Shown: positions 16,453 to 23,284 of the stretch, one piece after another
Layout: every line of letters starts with the position of its first letter
Numbering within the stretch: position 1 is the stretch's first letter
Program-made: the position numbers and the translations under genes
Source: Deltaproteobacteria bacterium
GTDB lineage: Bacteria; Desulfobacterota; Desulfobacteria; Desulfobacterales; Desulfosarcinaceae
Assembly: GCA_020444075.1 (NCBI GenBank)
Contig: JAHLLR010000006.1
Span: 1-64,000 of the forward strand
Direction of reading: 5' to 3'
Length of the DNA: 64,000 nt
Notes under the pieces: generated by a model
What the model was told of the DNA's origin: nothing
What the model saw: only the letters and a program-made list of their open reading frames with translations
The model's database searches: none

Positions 16453-16950
16453 ATGACGGAAAACAGTACGCTGAATATTCTTAAACATGCGATCCTACTT
16501 GAAAAACGGGGAAAAGCCTTTTATCGGACGGCGGCCGATCAGTCCACAAACAGTGATGTAAAGGCATTTTTTGAAACCATGGCCGGAGAAGAGGTTCAGC
16601 ACGTCAAGATTCTTTCCGATCAGTTCAAGGCCTTCAAGGAGACCGGCAAATTCAAGGCGCCGGATACCTCGGAAATGGGTACCATCTCCCAGAACGTATT
16701 GACGCCGGAGGTCAAGGCGCGCATTGCCGCCGCAGATTTCGAAGCCGCAGCCATCTCGGCGGCCATGCTCATGGAAGAACGCGCCATCTTCCTGTATGCC
16801 AAACGGGGAAATGAGGCGCAGGACCCGGAAGAGAAAAAGCTCTACCAATGGCTGGCCGATTGGGAAAAGGAACACCTCGAGTTTCTTGCCGCCATCGATG
16901 CGGAACTCAAAGAACGAATCTGGAACGATAGCGGGTTCTGGCCCTTCTAA
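16453..16950 (+). CDS. rubrerythrin-like ferritin-fold diiron protein
   Basis: A 165-residue four-helix protein. Carboxylate/His ligands expected of an erythrin domain are visible: ILLEKRGKAFYRTAA (Glu17), GEEVQH near residue 46, MEERAIFLY near 110 and EKEHLEFL near 137. There is no rubredoxin domain (no CxxC pair), so it is an erythrin-only member and would need an outside electron donor. Such proteins reduce peroxide in anaerobes. AAGGAG lies before the ATG. The 267-bp spacer shared with the DtxR-type gene suggests metal-linked control. Confidence 0.85.
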   Translation: MTENSTLNILKHAILLEKRGKAFYRTAADQSTNSDVKAFFETMAGEEVQHVKILSDQFKAFKETGKFKAPDTSEMGTISQNVLTPEVKARIAAADFEAAAISAAMLMEERAIFLYAKRGNEAQDPEEKKLYQWLADWEKEHLEFLAAIDAELKERIWNDSGFWPF

Positions 16951-17006
16951 AATTGGGTGCTGCGACCTTTGAGGCCTTTGACCATTGGCTTCGATAGTTG
17001 GATATA

Positions 17007-17033
17007 CCCCGTGGATGGTCACCGTCCACGGGG
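17007..17033 (+). terminator. perfect 9-bp GC-rich hairpin after the rubrerythrin-like gene
   Basis: CCCCGTGGA at 17007-17015 pairs perfectly with TCCACGGGG at 17025-17033 around a nine-base loop. No T-tract follows, so intrinsic termination is doubtful; it may simply stabilise the 3' end of the transcript that ends at 16950. Confidence 0.35.
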
Positions 17034-17111
17034 AATGGTCACCTGCCTTTTTCCTATCAATTCCCTACCATCGTTGTGGCTCACCGAGCCATTGAAAATA
17101 GGTTGTGCCGC

Positions 17112-17132
17112 CTTATCATTTCTAATGATAAG
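17112..17132. promoter_or_regulatory. perfect 9-3-9 inverted repeat, operator-like
   Basis: CTTATCATT, TCT, AATGATAAG: a perfect inverted repeat with the size and A/T character of Fur- or DtxR-class operators. It sits 165 bp upstream of the TPR gene and within 1 kb of the DtxR-type gene. No regulator can be assigned from sequence alone. Confidence 0.4.
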
Positions 17133-17296
17133 TGTATTCAAGATTGCCATGGATGGGTGAATCCATTGCTGAACTGCATGGGAAGGGAAGGTGATCTGGC
17201 TGGTTTCTTTAGCTCTCTTTTTCCATCCTGTGGCGTCGCTGCTTAAACACCAACATCACCGTGGGTGATGATTGTATAAAGGAGGAATATTCAACC

Positions 17297-17806
17297 ATGG
17301 AAAAGAAAAACGCCAAAGATTTATTTGCCGCGGGTATGGGCGAATTTGCCATTTCCCACTACGACAAGAGCATCGACCTGTTGACCCGTGCCATCGAAGC
17401 GGACCCTCACTATACGCTGGCGATCGTCAGCCGCGGGGCGGCCTTCCTCAAGCTGGACATGCTGGATCAGGCCCGGAGTGATTTTGACCGCGCCATAAAG
17501 ATCAACCCCGCTTATGCCCGCGCTTATCACCTGCGGGGGCTGGTCAGTGAAAAAAAGGGGGACAGCCACAGCGCCCTGGACGATTTAAACCGGGCCATCG
17601 AGCTGGATCCTGAATACGGCGCCGCCTATTACAGCCGAGCTACCCTGCACGCCAATATGGCCCACACGGAAAAGGCCCAAAGCGACATCGCAATGGTAAC
17701 CCATCTGGGGTGTCGCAACATGGAATCCTTCATGAATGAAAACAACGTCTGGCAGACCCAGCACATGCGCGTGGAGGACGCCATCGAAACCGAATTGCAG
17801 CGGTAA
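17297..17806 (+). CDS. tetratricopeptide-repeat protein
   Basis: A 169-residue soluble protein made of three consecutive TPR units (about residues 14-47, 48-81 and 82-115; repeats such as ALDDLNRAIELDPEYGAAYY). No signal peptide or catalytic domain is present, so it is probably a protein-protein interaction module in the cytoplasm. AAAGGAGG sits just upstream of the chosen ATG; an earlier in-frame start at 17261 would bury that site. It stands alone between the operator-like repeat and the structured leader of the next operon. Confidence 0.8.
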   Translation: MEKKNAKDLFAAGMGEFAISHYDKSIDLLTRAIEADPHYTLAIVSRGAAFLKLDMLDQARSDFDRAIKINPAYARAYHLRGLVSEKKGDSHSALDDLNRAIELDPEYGAAYYSRATLHANMAHTEKAQSDIAMVTHLGCRNMESFMNENNVWQTQHMRVEDAIETELQR

Positions 17807-17825
17807 ATGGCCGCGACAAATTACC

Positions 17826-17855
17826 TTGACGCGATCGGCGGGAATAGGGTAATAA
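17826..17855 (+). promoter_or_regulatory. sigma-70-like promoter upstream of DUF3842-cooT
   Basis: TTGACG (17826-17831) and TAATAA (17850-17855) are 18 bases apart, 20 bp after the TPR gene stop. This would start a transcript with a leader of about 140 bases before the TTG start at 18005. Confidence 0.4.
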
Positions 17856-17899
17856 TCCGGATACCAAGATGACGCCAAGAAGGCGTTGCGATAAACAAT

Positions 17900-17976
17900 A
17901 AGTTCGAACTTTTTTAAGGCCACGAAGGCATCGGCAGATGATGAAACATCTGCTTTGACTTCGCGGCCTTTTTTAT
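17900..17976 (+). promoter_or_regulatory. structured leader with two hairpin/T-tract elements
   Basis: AAGTTCGAACTT (17900-17911) is a perfect palindrome running into a T-tract. It is followed at once by a long hairpin (AAGGCC.CGAAG at 17916-17927 with CTTCG.GGCCTT at 17959-17970), which encloses CAGATG...CATCTG and ends in T5ATTTT. Downstream of a promoter candidate and 30 bp before a gene, this could be a terminator for the TPR transcript or an attenuator for DUF3842-cooT. It matches no riboswitch class I know. Confidence 0.5.
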
Positions 17977-18004
17977 TTTCATCTGTCGGAAAGAGAAGGT
18001 TTGC

Positions 18005-18430
18005 TTGAGAAAAAGAATCTGTGTGATTGACGGCCAGGGGGGCGGCATCGGCTCGACGGTGATTAAATACCTCAAGGCCGCTTATGGAGAAAACATCGAA
18101 ATGATTGCTCTTGGCACCAACGCCATCGCCGCATCCCAGATGCTGCGGGCCGGGGCAAACAAGTGTGCTTCCGGAGAAAACGCCATCTGCCAAACGGCGG
18201 CCCGGGTCCATTGCATTGTCGGTCCGGTAACCATTACCTGGGCCAATGCCATGCTCGGTGAGGTGACCCCCAAAATTGCGGAAGCGGTGACGTCCAGTCC
18301 GGCATTCAAGCTGCTTTTGCCCCTGTTCCAGGAAAATGCGGAAATCATCGGGGTGACATCCGAACCCCTGCCCCACCTGGTTCAAACCCTGGTGGAAAAA
18401 CGTTTAAAGGAGGTACTCGATCATGTGTGA
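18005..18430 (+). CDS. DUF3842 family protein
   Basis: A 141-residue protein matching the DUF3842 pattern: ICVIDGQGGGIGSTVIKYL at the N-terminus (nucleotide-binding-like glycine run), then ALGTNAIAASQMLRAGANKCASGENAI and IVGPVTITWANAMLGEVTP. Its function is unknown. It starts with TTG, supported by AGAAGG eight bases upstream. It overlaps the CooT-type nickel protein gene by 8 bp, which links it to metal (nickel) handling by association. Confidence 0.8.
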   Translation: MRKRICVIDGQGGGIGSTVIKYLKAAYGENIEMIALGTNAIAASQMLRAGANKCASGENAICQTAARVHCIVGPVTITWANAMLGEVTPKIAEAVTSSPAFKLLLPLFQENAEIIGVTSEPLPHLVQTLVEKRLKEVLDHV

Positions 18431-18608
18431 AGCCAATGCCTATATACTTAAAGACGGGGAAGAATCCCTGCTTATGGAGTCGGTCGATCTGGTGGAACCT
18501 GAAGCGGACGGCACGATCCGCCTGGTGGGAATCTTCGGCGATCAGATTGTCATCAAAGGAAAGATCAAACGCATGAATCTGGTGGACCACCGGATTCTGA
18601 TTGAATAA
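18423..18608 (+). CDS. cooT: CooT-family nickel-binding protein
   Basis: A 61-residue protein beginning MCEANAYILKDG, the conserved start of CooT proteins, in which the N-terminal Cys2 is a nickel ligand of the dimer. The remainder (IRLVGIFGDQIVIKGKIKRMNLVDHRILIE) is the small beta-barrel. CooT was first described in CO-dehydrogenase maturation. No CODH gene is in this window, so the client here may be another nickel enzyme encoded elsewhere. It is translationally coupled to the DUF3842 gene. Confidence 0.85.
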   Translation: MCEANAYILKDGEESLLMESVDLVEPEADGTIRLVGIFGDQIVIKGKIKRMNLVDHRILIE

Positions 18609-18659
18609 TAGGGTCTATCGCAAGGCCCGCCTTTTAATTGCGAGGCCGAGGGTCTTGTA

Positions 18660-18679
18660 CCCCGCTGCCTGCGGCGGGG
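18660..18679. terminator. GC hairpin between convergent genes
   Basis: CCCCGC and GCGGGG flank a short loop in the 116-bp gap between cooT and the leftward HesB-like gene. There is no T-tract on either strand, so this is a weak terminator candidate. Confidence 0.25.
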
Positions 18680-18724
18680 CAGCCCATTCCCGAAATCTCA
18701 TGGATGACTTCTGCGGTACTGAAA

Positions 18725-19039
18725 TCAGGACGAACAGCAGCTGCCGGCGGTGCCGCAGTTCCGGCACCCGCTCTCCAACTGAAGATTCGAGGAAATCCGG
18801 AATTCCATGTTCGTATAGTCGATTTCCACCGGCCCCGCCTGATCCAGCAGCGCCTGGTCCATGATAAACTGGAAACCGCCCGCCTCATGAACCGCATCGG
18901 CGGGCGCTACATCGTCCACGGCCATGGCCAGTTGCTGGCCGCCGCAGCCTTGGGTGAGGAATATTCTTACGGGCTTAACCTGCATGGTGTTAAAGTATTC
19001 AGCCACCGCCTGGATGGCGGATTCGGTGACGTTAAGCAT
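18725..19039 (-). CDS. HesB/IscA-like small protein (Cys form)
   Basis: A 104-residue protein of the HesB/IscA fold: AIQAVAEYF, RIFLTQGCGGQQLAMAVDD and FIMDQALLDQAGPVEIDYT, then a cysteine-rich C-terminus (GCRNCGTAGSCCSS). Deltaproteobacterial relatives include selenoproteins with Sec at the GCGG position; here the codon is Cys. It could carry or transfer Fe-S clusters. I chose ATG 19039, preceded by AAAGGA. It is the last gene of the Hdr-like operon. Confidence 0.75.
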   Translation of the reverse strand: MLNVTESAIQAVAEYFNTMQVKPVRIFLTQGCGGQQLAMAVDDVAPADAVHEAGGFQFIMDQALLDQAGPVEIDYTNMEFRISSNLQLESGCRNCGTAGSCCSS

Positions 19040-19096
19040 GATCGGTTCCTTTCTCGAGTATCGTTGACATCTGAAATTCCTCATTCCCCATTTCGG

Positions 19097-19585
19097 CTAC
19101 TTCCCTTCCACCAGTCCGCTGAAAATGATCCGCAGGTCATGATCGGTCAAAGGGGGAATCCAATCTTCTTCCGATTCCATGTCGGGCTGGCGTGGTTGTC
19201 CTTCCGGCCGCGCTTTTTCCCTGAACGATCTTTTGACCGTGCTGCAGCGCTCGGCAATCATTTCCAGGGGCATGCGCTCCCGATTGTTCTCGATCCAGCG
19301 GTCGCATTCATCATGGGTTCCCACAAACAACAGGTACAGGTCATCACCCTGCTTCAGGGTGATCAGGCGGTATCCGGCGCCCAGGTTGTATTTGCGGCAG
19401 CCTTTGATGCGTCCCTCGCCGTAGCGGGTAAAGGCACAGACATCTTTCGGCGGGATTTTTCCGCGCTGGAGTTTCTCGATGATGCCTGCCGTCCGATCGG
19501 CGGCGAGACAAGCTCGGCGGCTGCCTTTTTTCAACACTTCCAGGCATTTTTCCAGTTTGGGATCCAGGTGTATCCGTTCGATCAT
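19097..19585 (-). CDS. RelE-like fold protein of an Hdr/MvhD operon
   Basis: A 162-residue basic protein. The middle part (GEGRIKGCRKYNLGAGYRLITLKQGDDLYLLFVGTHDECDRWI, residues ~55-98) has the strand order and basic residues of RelE/HigB-type proteins, but the N- and C-terminal extensions are foreign to toxins of that class and no antitoxin gene adjoins it. Its ATG overlaps the MvhD stop (ATGA), so it is co-translated with a redox subunit. Function unknown; a regulatory or RNA-binding role coupled to redox metabolism is a guess. Confidence 0.6.
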   Translation of the reverse strand: MIERIHLDPKLEKCLEVLKKGSRRACLAADRTAGIIEKLQRGKIPPKDVCAFTRYGEGRIKGCRKYNLGAGYRLITLKQGDDLYLLFVGTHDECDRWIENNRERMPLEMIAERCSTVKRSFREKARPEGQPRQPDMESEEDWIPPLTDHDLRIIFSGLVEGK

Positions 19586-20037
19586 GATGCAACCCCCTCG
19601 ATGGAATGGGGGGGCCGGTGTTTGGCAAATCGAGACGCCGGTCCCAGTGCCCGTATTTTTTCAGTCACCTCGTTGACCACCTTGACGAATTTGGTGGATT
19701 CGGCGGACGAAATCCAAGAGAATTGAACCCGGTCCGGTTCGACGCCCATGAAGGTGAGCAGGTTGGTCAACAGGGCAAATTTTCTGCGGGCATAATAATT
19801 CCCCTCGATATAGTGGCAATCCCCCGGATGACAGCCCGAGACCCAGACGCCGTCGGCGCCTTCCCTGAGGGCGGCAAGGATGAATTTCGGACTCACGCGT
19901 CCGCTGCACGGCAGCCGGATGACCCGGATGTTGGCTGGATACTGAAACCGGCTCACACCGGCGAGGTCTGCGGCACCGTAGGTGCACCAGTTGCAGAAAA
20001 AAGCCATAATTTGAGGTTCGAAATGATCGGATTCCAC
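19582..20037 (-). CDS. mvhD: MvhD-like iron-sulfur protein
   Basis: A 151-residue protein matching MvhD/HdrA-associated delta subunits: FFCNWCTYGAADLAG near residue 13, RVIRLPCSGRVSP near 38 and GVWVSGCHPGDCHYIEGN near 62, each with conserved cysteines for a [2Fe-2S] cluster. MvhD passes electrons between a donor and HdrA in flavin-based bifurcation complexes. I chose the GTG at 20037, preceded by AGGAAG; a TTG frame extends upstream to 20058. It sits downstream of the DUF1573 gene, separated by it from the HdrA piece. Confidence 0.85.
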   Translation of the reverse strand: MESDHFEPQIMAFFCNWCTYGAADLAGVSRFQYPANIRVIRLPCSGRVSPKFILAALREGADGVWVSGCHPGDCHYIEGNYYARRKFALLTNLLTFMGVEPDRVQFSWISSAESTKFVKVVNEVTEKIRALGPASRFAKHRPPHSIEGVAS

Positions 20038-20064
20038 TGGTGTCTTCCTTTCATCCAATTAAAC

Positions 20065-20802
20065 TCAAGTGCTTTTGGCCGTGATGCGGCCGATGACAAA
20101 AAGGGTCAGGTGCGGCCGAAGAACGCTGTCGGTTATCAACACAATCCTTCCCCGGTATTGGCCCGGTTGGGCCATGCGGTTGCGGACGACGATTGAATAG
20201 GACCCCTTGCTTGGTTCCATATGCACTTCGATCTTGTCGGCAAGGCATGCATCCGGGATAATCTTTACGATGTGGAACGGATACCGGGGTTCTGGAGCGA
20301 TGGACGTTGTCGCCTGCAAATCCTCGCCGACCTCTCCAAGCAAACTGATCCCGCCCGGTTCAATGCGGGCAAAAACGGCTACCGGTCCTTTAAGTTGCAA
20401 CCGTATCCGCGGCTGAATGGCGTCGTTGGTGGAAACGGTGATGGTTTTATTAAAAATGCCGCCTCCATAGCCATGGGTGTCGCCTTTTACCACGATTTGG
20501 GCACTTGTGCCGGGAGCAATGGAATCCGGTCGCTGGGCAGTCGTGCAACCGCAACTGGTGTGGACATCGAGCACCCGCAACGATGCGGTGCCCTGGTTTT
20601 CAATAATGAAAGCATGGGTGACGACTTCTCCTTCCAGAACTTCATCGAAGGTGAAGTCTCTTTCTGCCACAACCGCTATTGGGGCCTCGACCATGGTCTG
20701 ACTGACGGGTGGATCAGAGGCGACGGCAAGCTTGATGCCCACAGGTGCGATCGTAAAGATACAAAGTGATGAGACAAAAATGATGATCTCTCGCTTTTTC
20801 AC
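20065..20802 (-). CDS. exported DUF1573 protein
   Basis: A 245-residue protein with an N-terminal signal peptide (about residues 4-28) and a DUF1573 domain with the conserved DVHTSCGCTTAQ segment, followed by an ASPM-SPD-2-Hydin-type beta-sandwich. It should be periplasmic. The start is a GTG with GAGG nine bases upstream. A periplasmic protein between cytoplasmic HdrA and MvhD genes is out of place. It begins 18 bp after the premature-looking stop of the HdrA piece. Confidence 0.8.
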   Translation of the reverse strand: MKKREIIIFVSSLCIFTIAPVGIKLAVASDPPVSQTMVEAPIAVVAERDFTFDEVLEGEVVTHAFIIENQGTASLRVLDVHTSCGCTTAQRPDSIAPGTSAQIVVKGDTHGYGGGIFNKTITVSTNDAIQPRIRLQLKGPVAVFARIEPGGISLLGEVGEDLQATTSIAPEPRYPFHIVKIIPDACLADKIEVHMEPSKGSYSIVVRNRMAQPGQYRGRIVLITDSVLRPHLTLFVIGRITAKST

Positions 20803-20820
20803 TTCCGTTGCCTCTGTTTT

Positions 20821-21216
20821 TTAATTGGTGAGTACCGGCTGGTCGGAGCAAGTCGTTACCGGGCAAGCTTCCACACATGCCCGGCAGCCGGTGCAGCGAT
20901 CCATGTGGATGCTTCGCGCCCGCTTTCTGACAACCGCATTAAAATGACCGGGTTCACCCGAGACTGATTCAAGCCGGGCATAGGTGATCAGTTCGATATT
21001 GGGATGCCGACCGGCGGTGACCAGATAAGGGGCGAGAATACACATGGAGCAGTCGGTGGTGGGAAAGGTTTTATCGAGCTGCGCCATGGCGCCGCCAATG
21101 CCGGGTGTCTTCTCTATGACATAAACGAAAAATCCTGAATCGGCCAGGTCCAGGGCTGCCTGAATACCCGCCACACCGCCACCGACCACCATCACCGCAC
21201 CGTTTGCTTGAGTCAT
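20821..21216 (-). CDS. N-terminal HdrA piece (FAD site plus one ferredoxin motif)
   Basis: A 131-residue protein that matches the start of Hdr[20 protein letters not shown] (FAD-binding), [32 protein letters not shown] (HdrA-specific Cys pair), then [14 protein letters not shown] full HdrA runs to more than 600 residues, with the rest of the flavin domain and more clusters; this ends at a TAA soon after the ferredoxin motif, so it is not a selenocysteine stop. It may be a genuine mini-HdrA or the remains of a deletion. GAAGGAAG precedes the ATG. Confidence 0.7.
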   Translation of the reverse strand: MTQANGAVMVVGGGVAGIQAALDLADSGFFVYVIEKTPGIGGAMAQLDKTFPTTDCSMCILAPYLVTAGRHPNIELITYARLESVSGEPGHFNAVVRKRARSIHMDRCTGCRACVEACPVTTCSDQPVLTN

Positions 21217-21251
21217 TGTTCTTCCTTTTCACCATACTCGATGGCGGACGG

Positions 21252-22595
21252 TTATTCCTTATGCGCAAATGGATTGGGCGTCCCCGGTTCGCCGGGCAGC
21301 CATACGTCTTTCAAGTCATCGCCCAGATACTCCCGTTCATTGTCGGCCAGGATGCCCAACGACAGCGCGATGATCGTCCACAGGTGAGTCACCTGATAGT
21401 TGCCGCCGAAATGGTCGGCCAGATCGTGAATCTGGGCGTGGCAGTTGTGGCAGGGGGTCAGGCAATAGGCAGCGCCGGTGGTGATGATCTGGTCGAATTT
21501 GATTCTGCCGTACTGCCGTCGGGCCTCCGTGTAGCCGGACTGCAGGTAGCCGCCACCGCCGCCGCAACAGAAGTTGTTGGATTTATTAGGGAACATATCA
21601 ACAAAATTTTCTTCACCCACACAGGCTTTGACCACGTAACGCATTTTGTCGGCCTGTTCGTCACCATAACTTTTGCGGATCTGGTTGCAGGGGTCCTGGA
21701 CGGTGAACTTGATTTTGAGGTCCTTGTTCCAAGCGGAACTGACATTCAGTTTTCCTGATTTGATCCATTCGTAGTAGTAGGCAACCATGGGCGCGATTTC
21801 CAGATCCGTGTTGATATTGAAGCGTTTGTCGGCCGCCCACACCGAATAGGTCGAATGGCCACATTCCGTATTCAGGTAGACCTTGCAACCCAGATTCTTG
21901 GCCGTCTGGAGGGTGCTGGATGCGATCTTTTTCCAGTTCTCGTCATCGGCAAGAAACATACAATAATTTTCTCCACCCCAGGCCGAGCAGCTGTAGGTCC
22001 AATCAATGCCGGCCAGGTGAAATATTTTCCACAACGGGACCATCTCGTCCGGTTCGGTTACCGGTTCGCGGGAGTTCTGACTGACGAAGAAGTGGGCGCC
22101 CTGCTTGTCGATGGGGGCTTGCAGATCTTCCCATCCCGGTTGGGTTTCGCGCACTTCTTCCAGAACATCCTCCACCACAAACCGGAAATCCTCCGGCGGC
22201 GTTCCCATGGCGCTGCAGCTCTCATTGCGCAATGCCATATCACACGACCCCAGGATACCTTTGGGCCGCTTCTCCCGGGGCCACAGCTTGCGGGCTTCGA
22301 AAACCAACGCGGAAATGTTGATCTCCATGGGGCATACATGGGTGCAGCGGGCGCACATGGAACACATCCATACCCAGGGGTGACCGGCGATCTCGTCATC
22401 CAGTCCCAGGGCTGCCAGGCGTAGGAATTTGCGTGGATCCATGCCTTCAAGGCCGGTGGCCGGACAACCCGAAGCGCAGGCGCCGCAGGTGAGGCACAGG
22501 TTCAGGTTGCCTCCTTCGGGAAGAAGCTTTTTCACTTTTTCAATGAACGCGCTTTGGCGGTGGGGTTGGATTGTTATAGCTTTGGCTTCATCCAT
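21252..22595 (-). CDS. HdrD/HdrBC-like iron-sulfur protein with CCG domains
   Basis: A 447-residue cytoplasmic protein. Two [4Fe-4S] ferredoxin motifs occur near residues 33-45 (CLTCGACASGCP) and 78-90 (CSMCARCTHVCP). A CCG-type half follows, with ECGHSTYSVW near residue 243, and a better-formed second CCG region with NNFCCGGGGG near 343 and TPCHNCH near 378. This is the catalytic-subunit architecture of heterodisulfide-reductase relatives, which reduce disulfides or pass electrons in respiratory complexes. It is the first gene of the leftward operon; AAAGGAG precedes ATG 22595. The substrate is unknown. Confidence 0.82.
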   Translation of the reverse strand: MDEAKAITIQPHRQSAFIEKVKKLLPEGGNLNLCLTCGACASGCPATGLEGMDPRKFLRLAALGLDDEIAGHPWVWMCSMCARCTHVCPMEINISALVFEARKLWPREKRPKGILGSCDMALRNESCSAMGTPPEDFRFVVEDVLEEVRETQPGWEDLQAPIDKQGAHFFVSQNSREPVTEPDEMVPLWKIFHLAGIDWTYSCSAWGGENYCMFLADDENWKKIASSTLQTAKNLGCKVYLNTECGHSTYSVWAADKRFNINTDLEIAPMVAYYYEWIKSGKLNVSSAWNKDLKIKFTVQDPCNQIRKSYGDEQADKMRYVVKACVGEENFVDMFPNKSNNFCCGGGGGYLQSGYTEARRQYGRIKFDQIITTGAAYCLTPCHNCHAQIHDLADHFGGNYQVTHLWTIIALSLGILADNEREYLGDDLKDVWLPGEPGTPNPFAHKE

Positions 22596-22956
22596 GGTCA
22601 CTCCTTTCGGGTGTTCGTTATCAGGCTGCCGAAAAACGATTGTGTTTGACCCTACGGCGCTAAAAGTCGGCTCGAATACTCATTTATCTTTTATAATTGA
22701 GCGTTTTCGCCGAATTCTGACTATCCTTGAGCAGGGTCTATTAACGTTTGGGGTAACGACACGGTGCGCAGGAATGCGGCATTCCGGTCTTATGCGGTGC
22801 ATACCAACCCGGGCAGCGAACCTGGGCACCGTCATGTAAAACCGAAAAACCGAAACATGGATGAATCCTCGGGATAGGCGGTTGAATGTCTGCCATCCAA
22901 TCTCTCAAGCCAGGTAAAAAGTCAAATTTATTGTTTCAATACTTCGGGGTGTTTGT

Positions 22957-22998
22957 ATAGATATTAACTGTTTGACTAATCAAGTATCCCAATCTAAT
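22957..22998 (+). promoter_or_regulatory. promoter-like element, copy 1 (upstream of selC-selB)
   Basis: ATAGATATTAAC, TTGACT and TCTAAT occur at offsets 0, 15 and 36. The same three blocks at the same offsets recur at 25271-25312 upstream of the MauE-rhodanese genes; 32 of 42 positions agree, with differences concentrated in the spacers. That is the pattern of a shared promoter with an upstream regulator site. Confidence 0.5.
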
Positions 22999-23011
22999 GA
23001 ATCTGACCTGT

Positions 23012-23141
23012 CAGGATGTTGAAAAGCTTTTGTGCCTGGCGATGCAGTGTTGGACGTCGGTTGAAAATGCTCATTTTCCAGCCGTAAAATCCGTCATTTT
23101 ACCTTGTCTTGCCTGCTCCCATGACGTTATTCAACACCCTG
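23012..23141. repeat. 130-bp inverted-repeat element, copy A
   Basis: The ends CAGGATGTTGAA (from 23012) and TTCAACACCCTG (to 23141) are near-perfect inverted repeats. The right part (CCTTGTCTTGCCTGCTCCCA) recurs in diverged form at 36571-36706 and 38021-38090. It carries no coding capacity and is probably a dispersed MITE-like family. Confidence 0.55.
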
Positions 23142-23177
23142 GCCAAGCTTGATATTCCCATTGCAGACAATTTTTGC

Positions 23178-23269
23178 AGGGGCAATGGTGCTGGGCACCC
23201 CACGGTCTTCAAAACCGCTGGCCTCGCCTGAAAACCGAGGAGGAGGTTCGATTCCCCTTGCCCCTTCCA
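23178..23269 (+). tRNA. selC: tRNA-Sec (anticodon TCA)
   Basis: A 92-nt cloverleaf with an 8-bp acceptor (AGGGGCAA with TTGCCCCT), a long tight D-arm (GGTGC TGG GCACC), anticodon loop CTTCAAA giving TCA, a long variable arm (CCTCG...CGAGG), T-loop TTCGATT and encoded CCA. The long acceptor, extended variable arm and UCA anticodon identify selenocysteine tRNA. It ends 15 bp before the selB start, so both are probably on one transcript. Confidence 0.92.
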
Positions 23270-23284
23270 GAAAGGCCAGTCCGC

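Noticed and set aside
20821-21216. Selenocysteine read-through extending the short HdrA
   Set aside because: The stop codon is TAA, not TGA, and the following sequence encodes an unrelated signal-peptide protein with its own ribosome-binding site.
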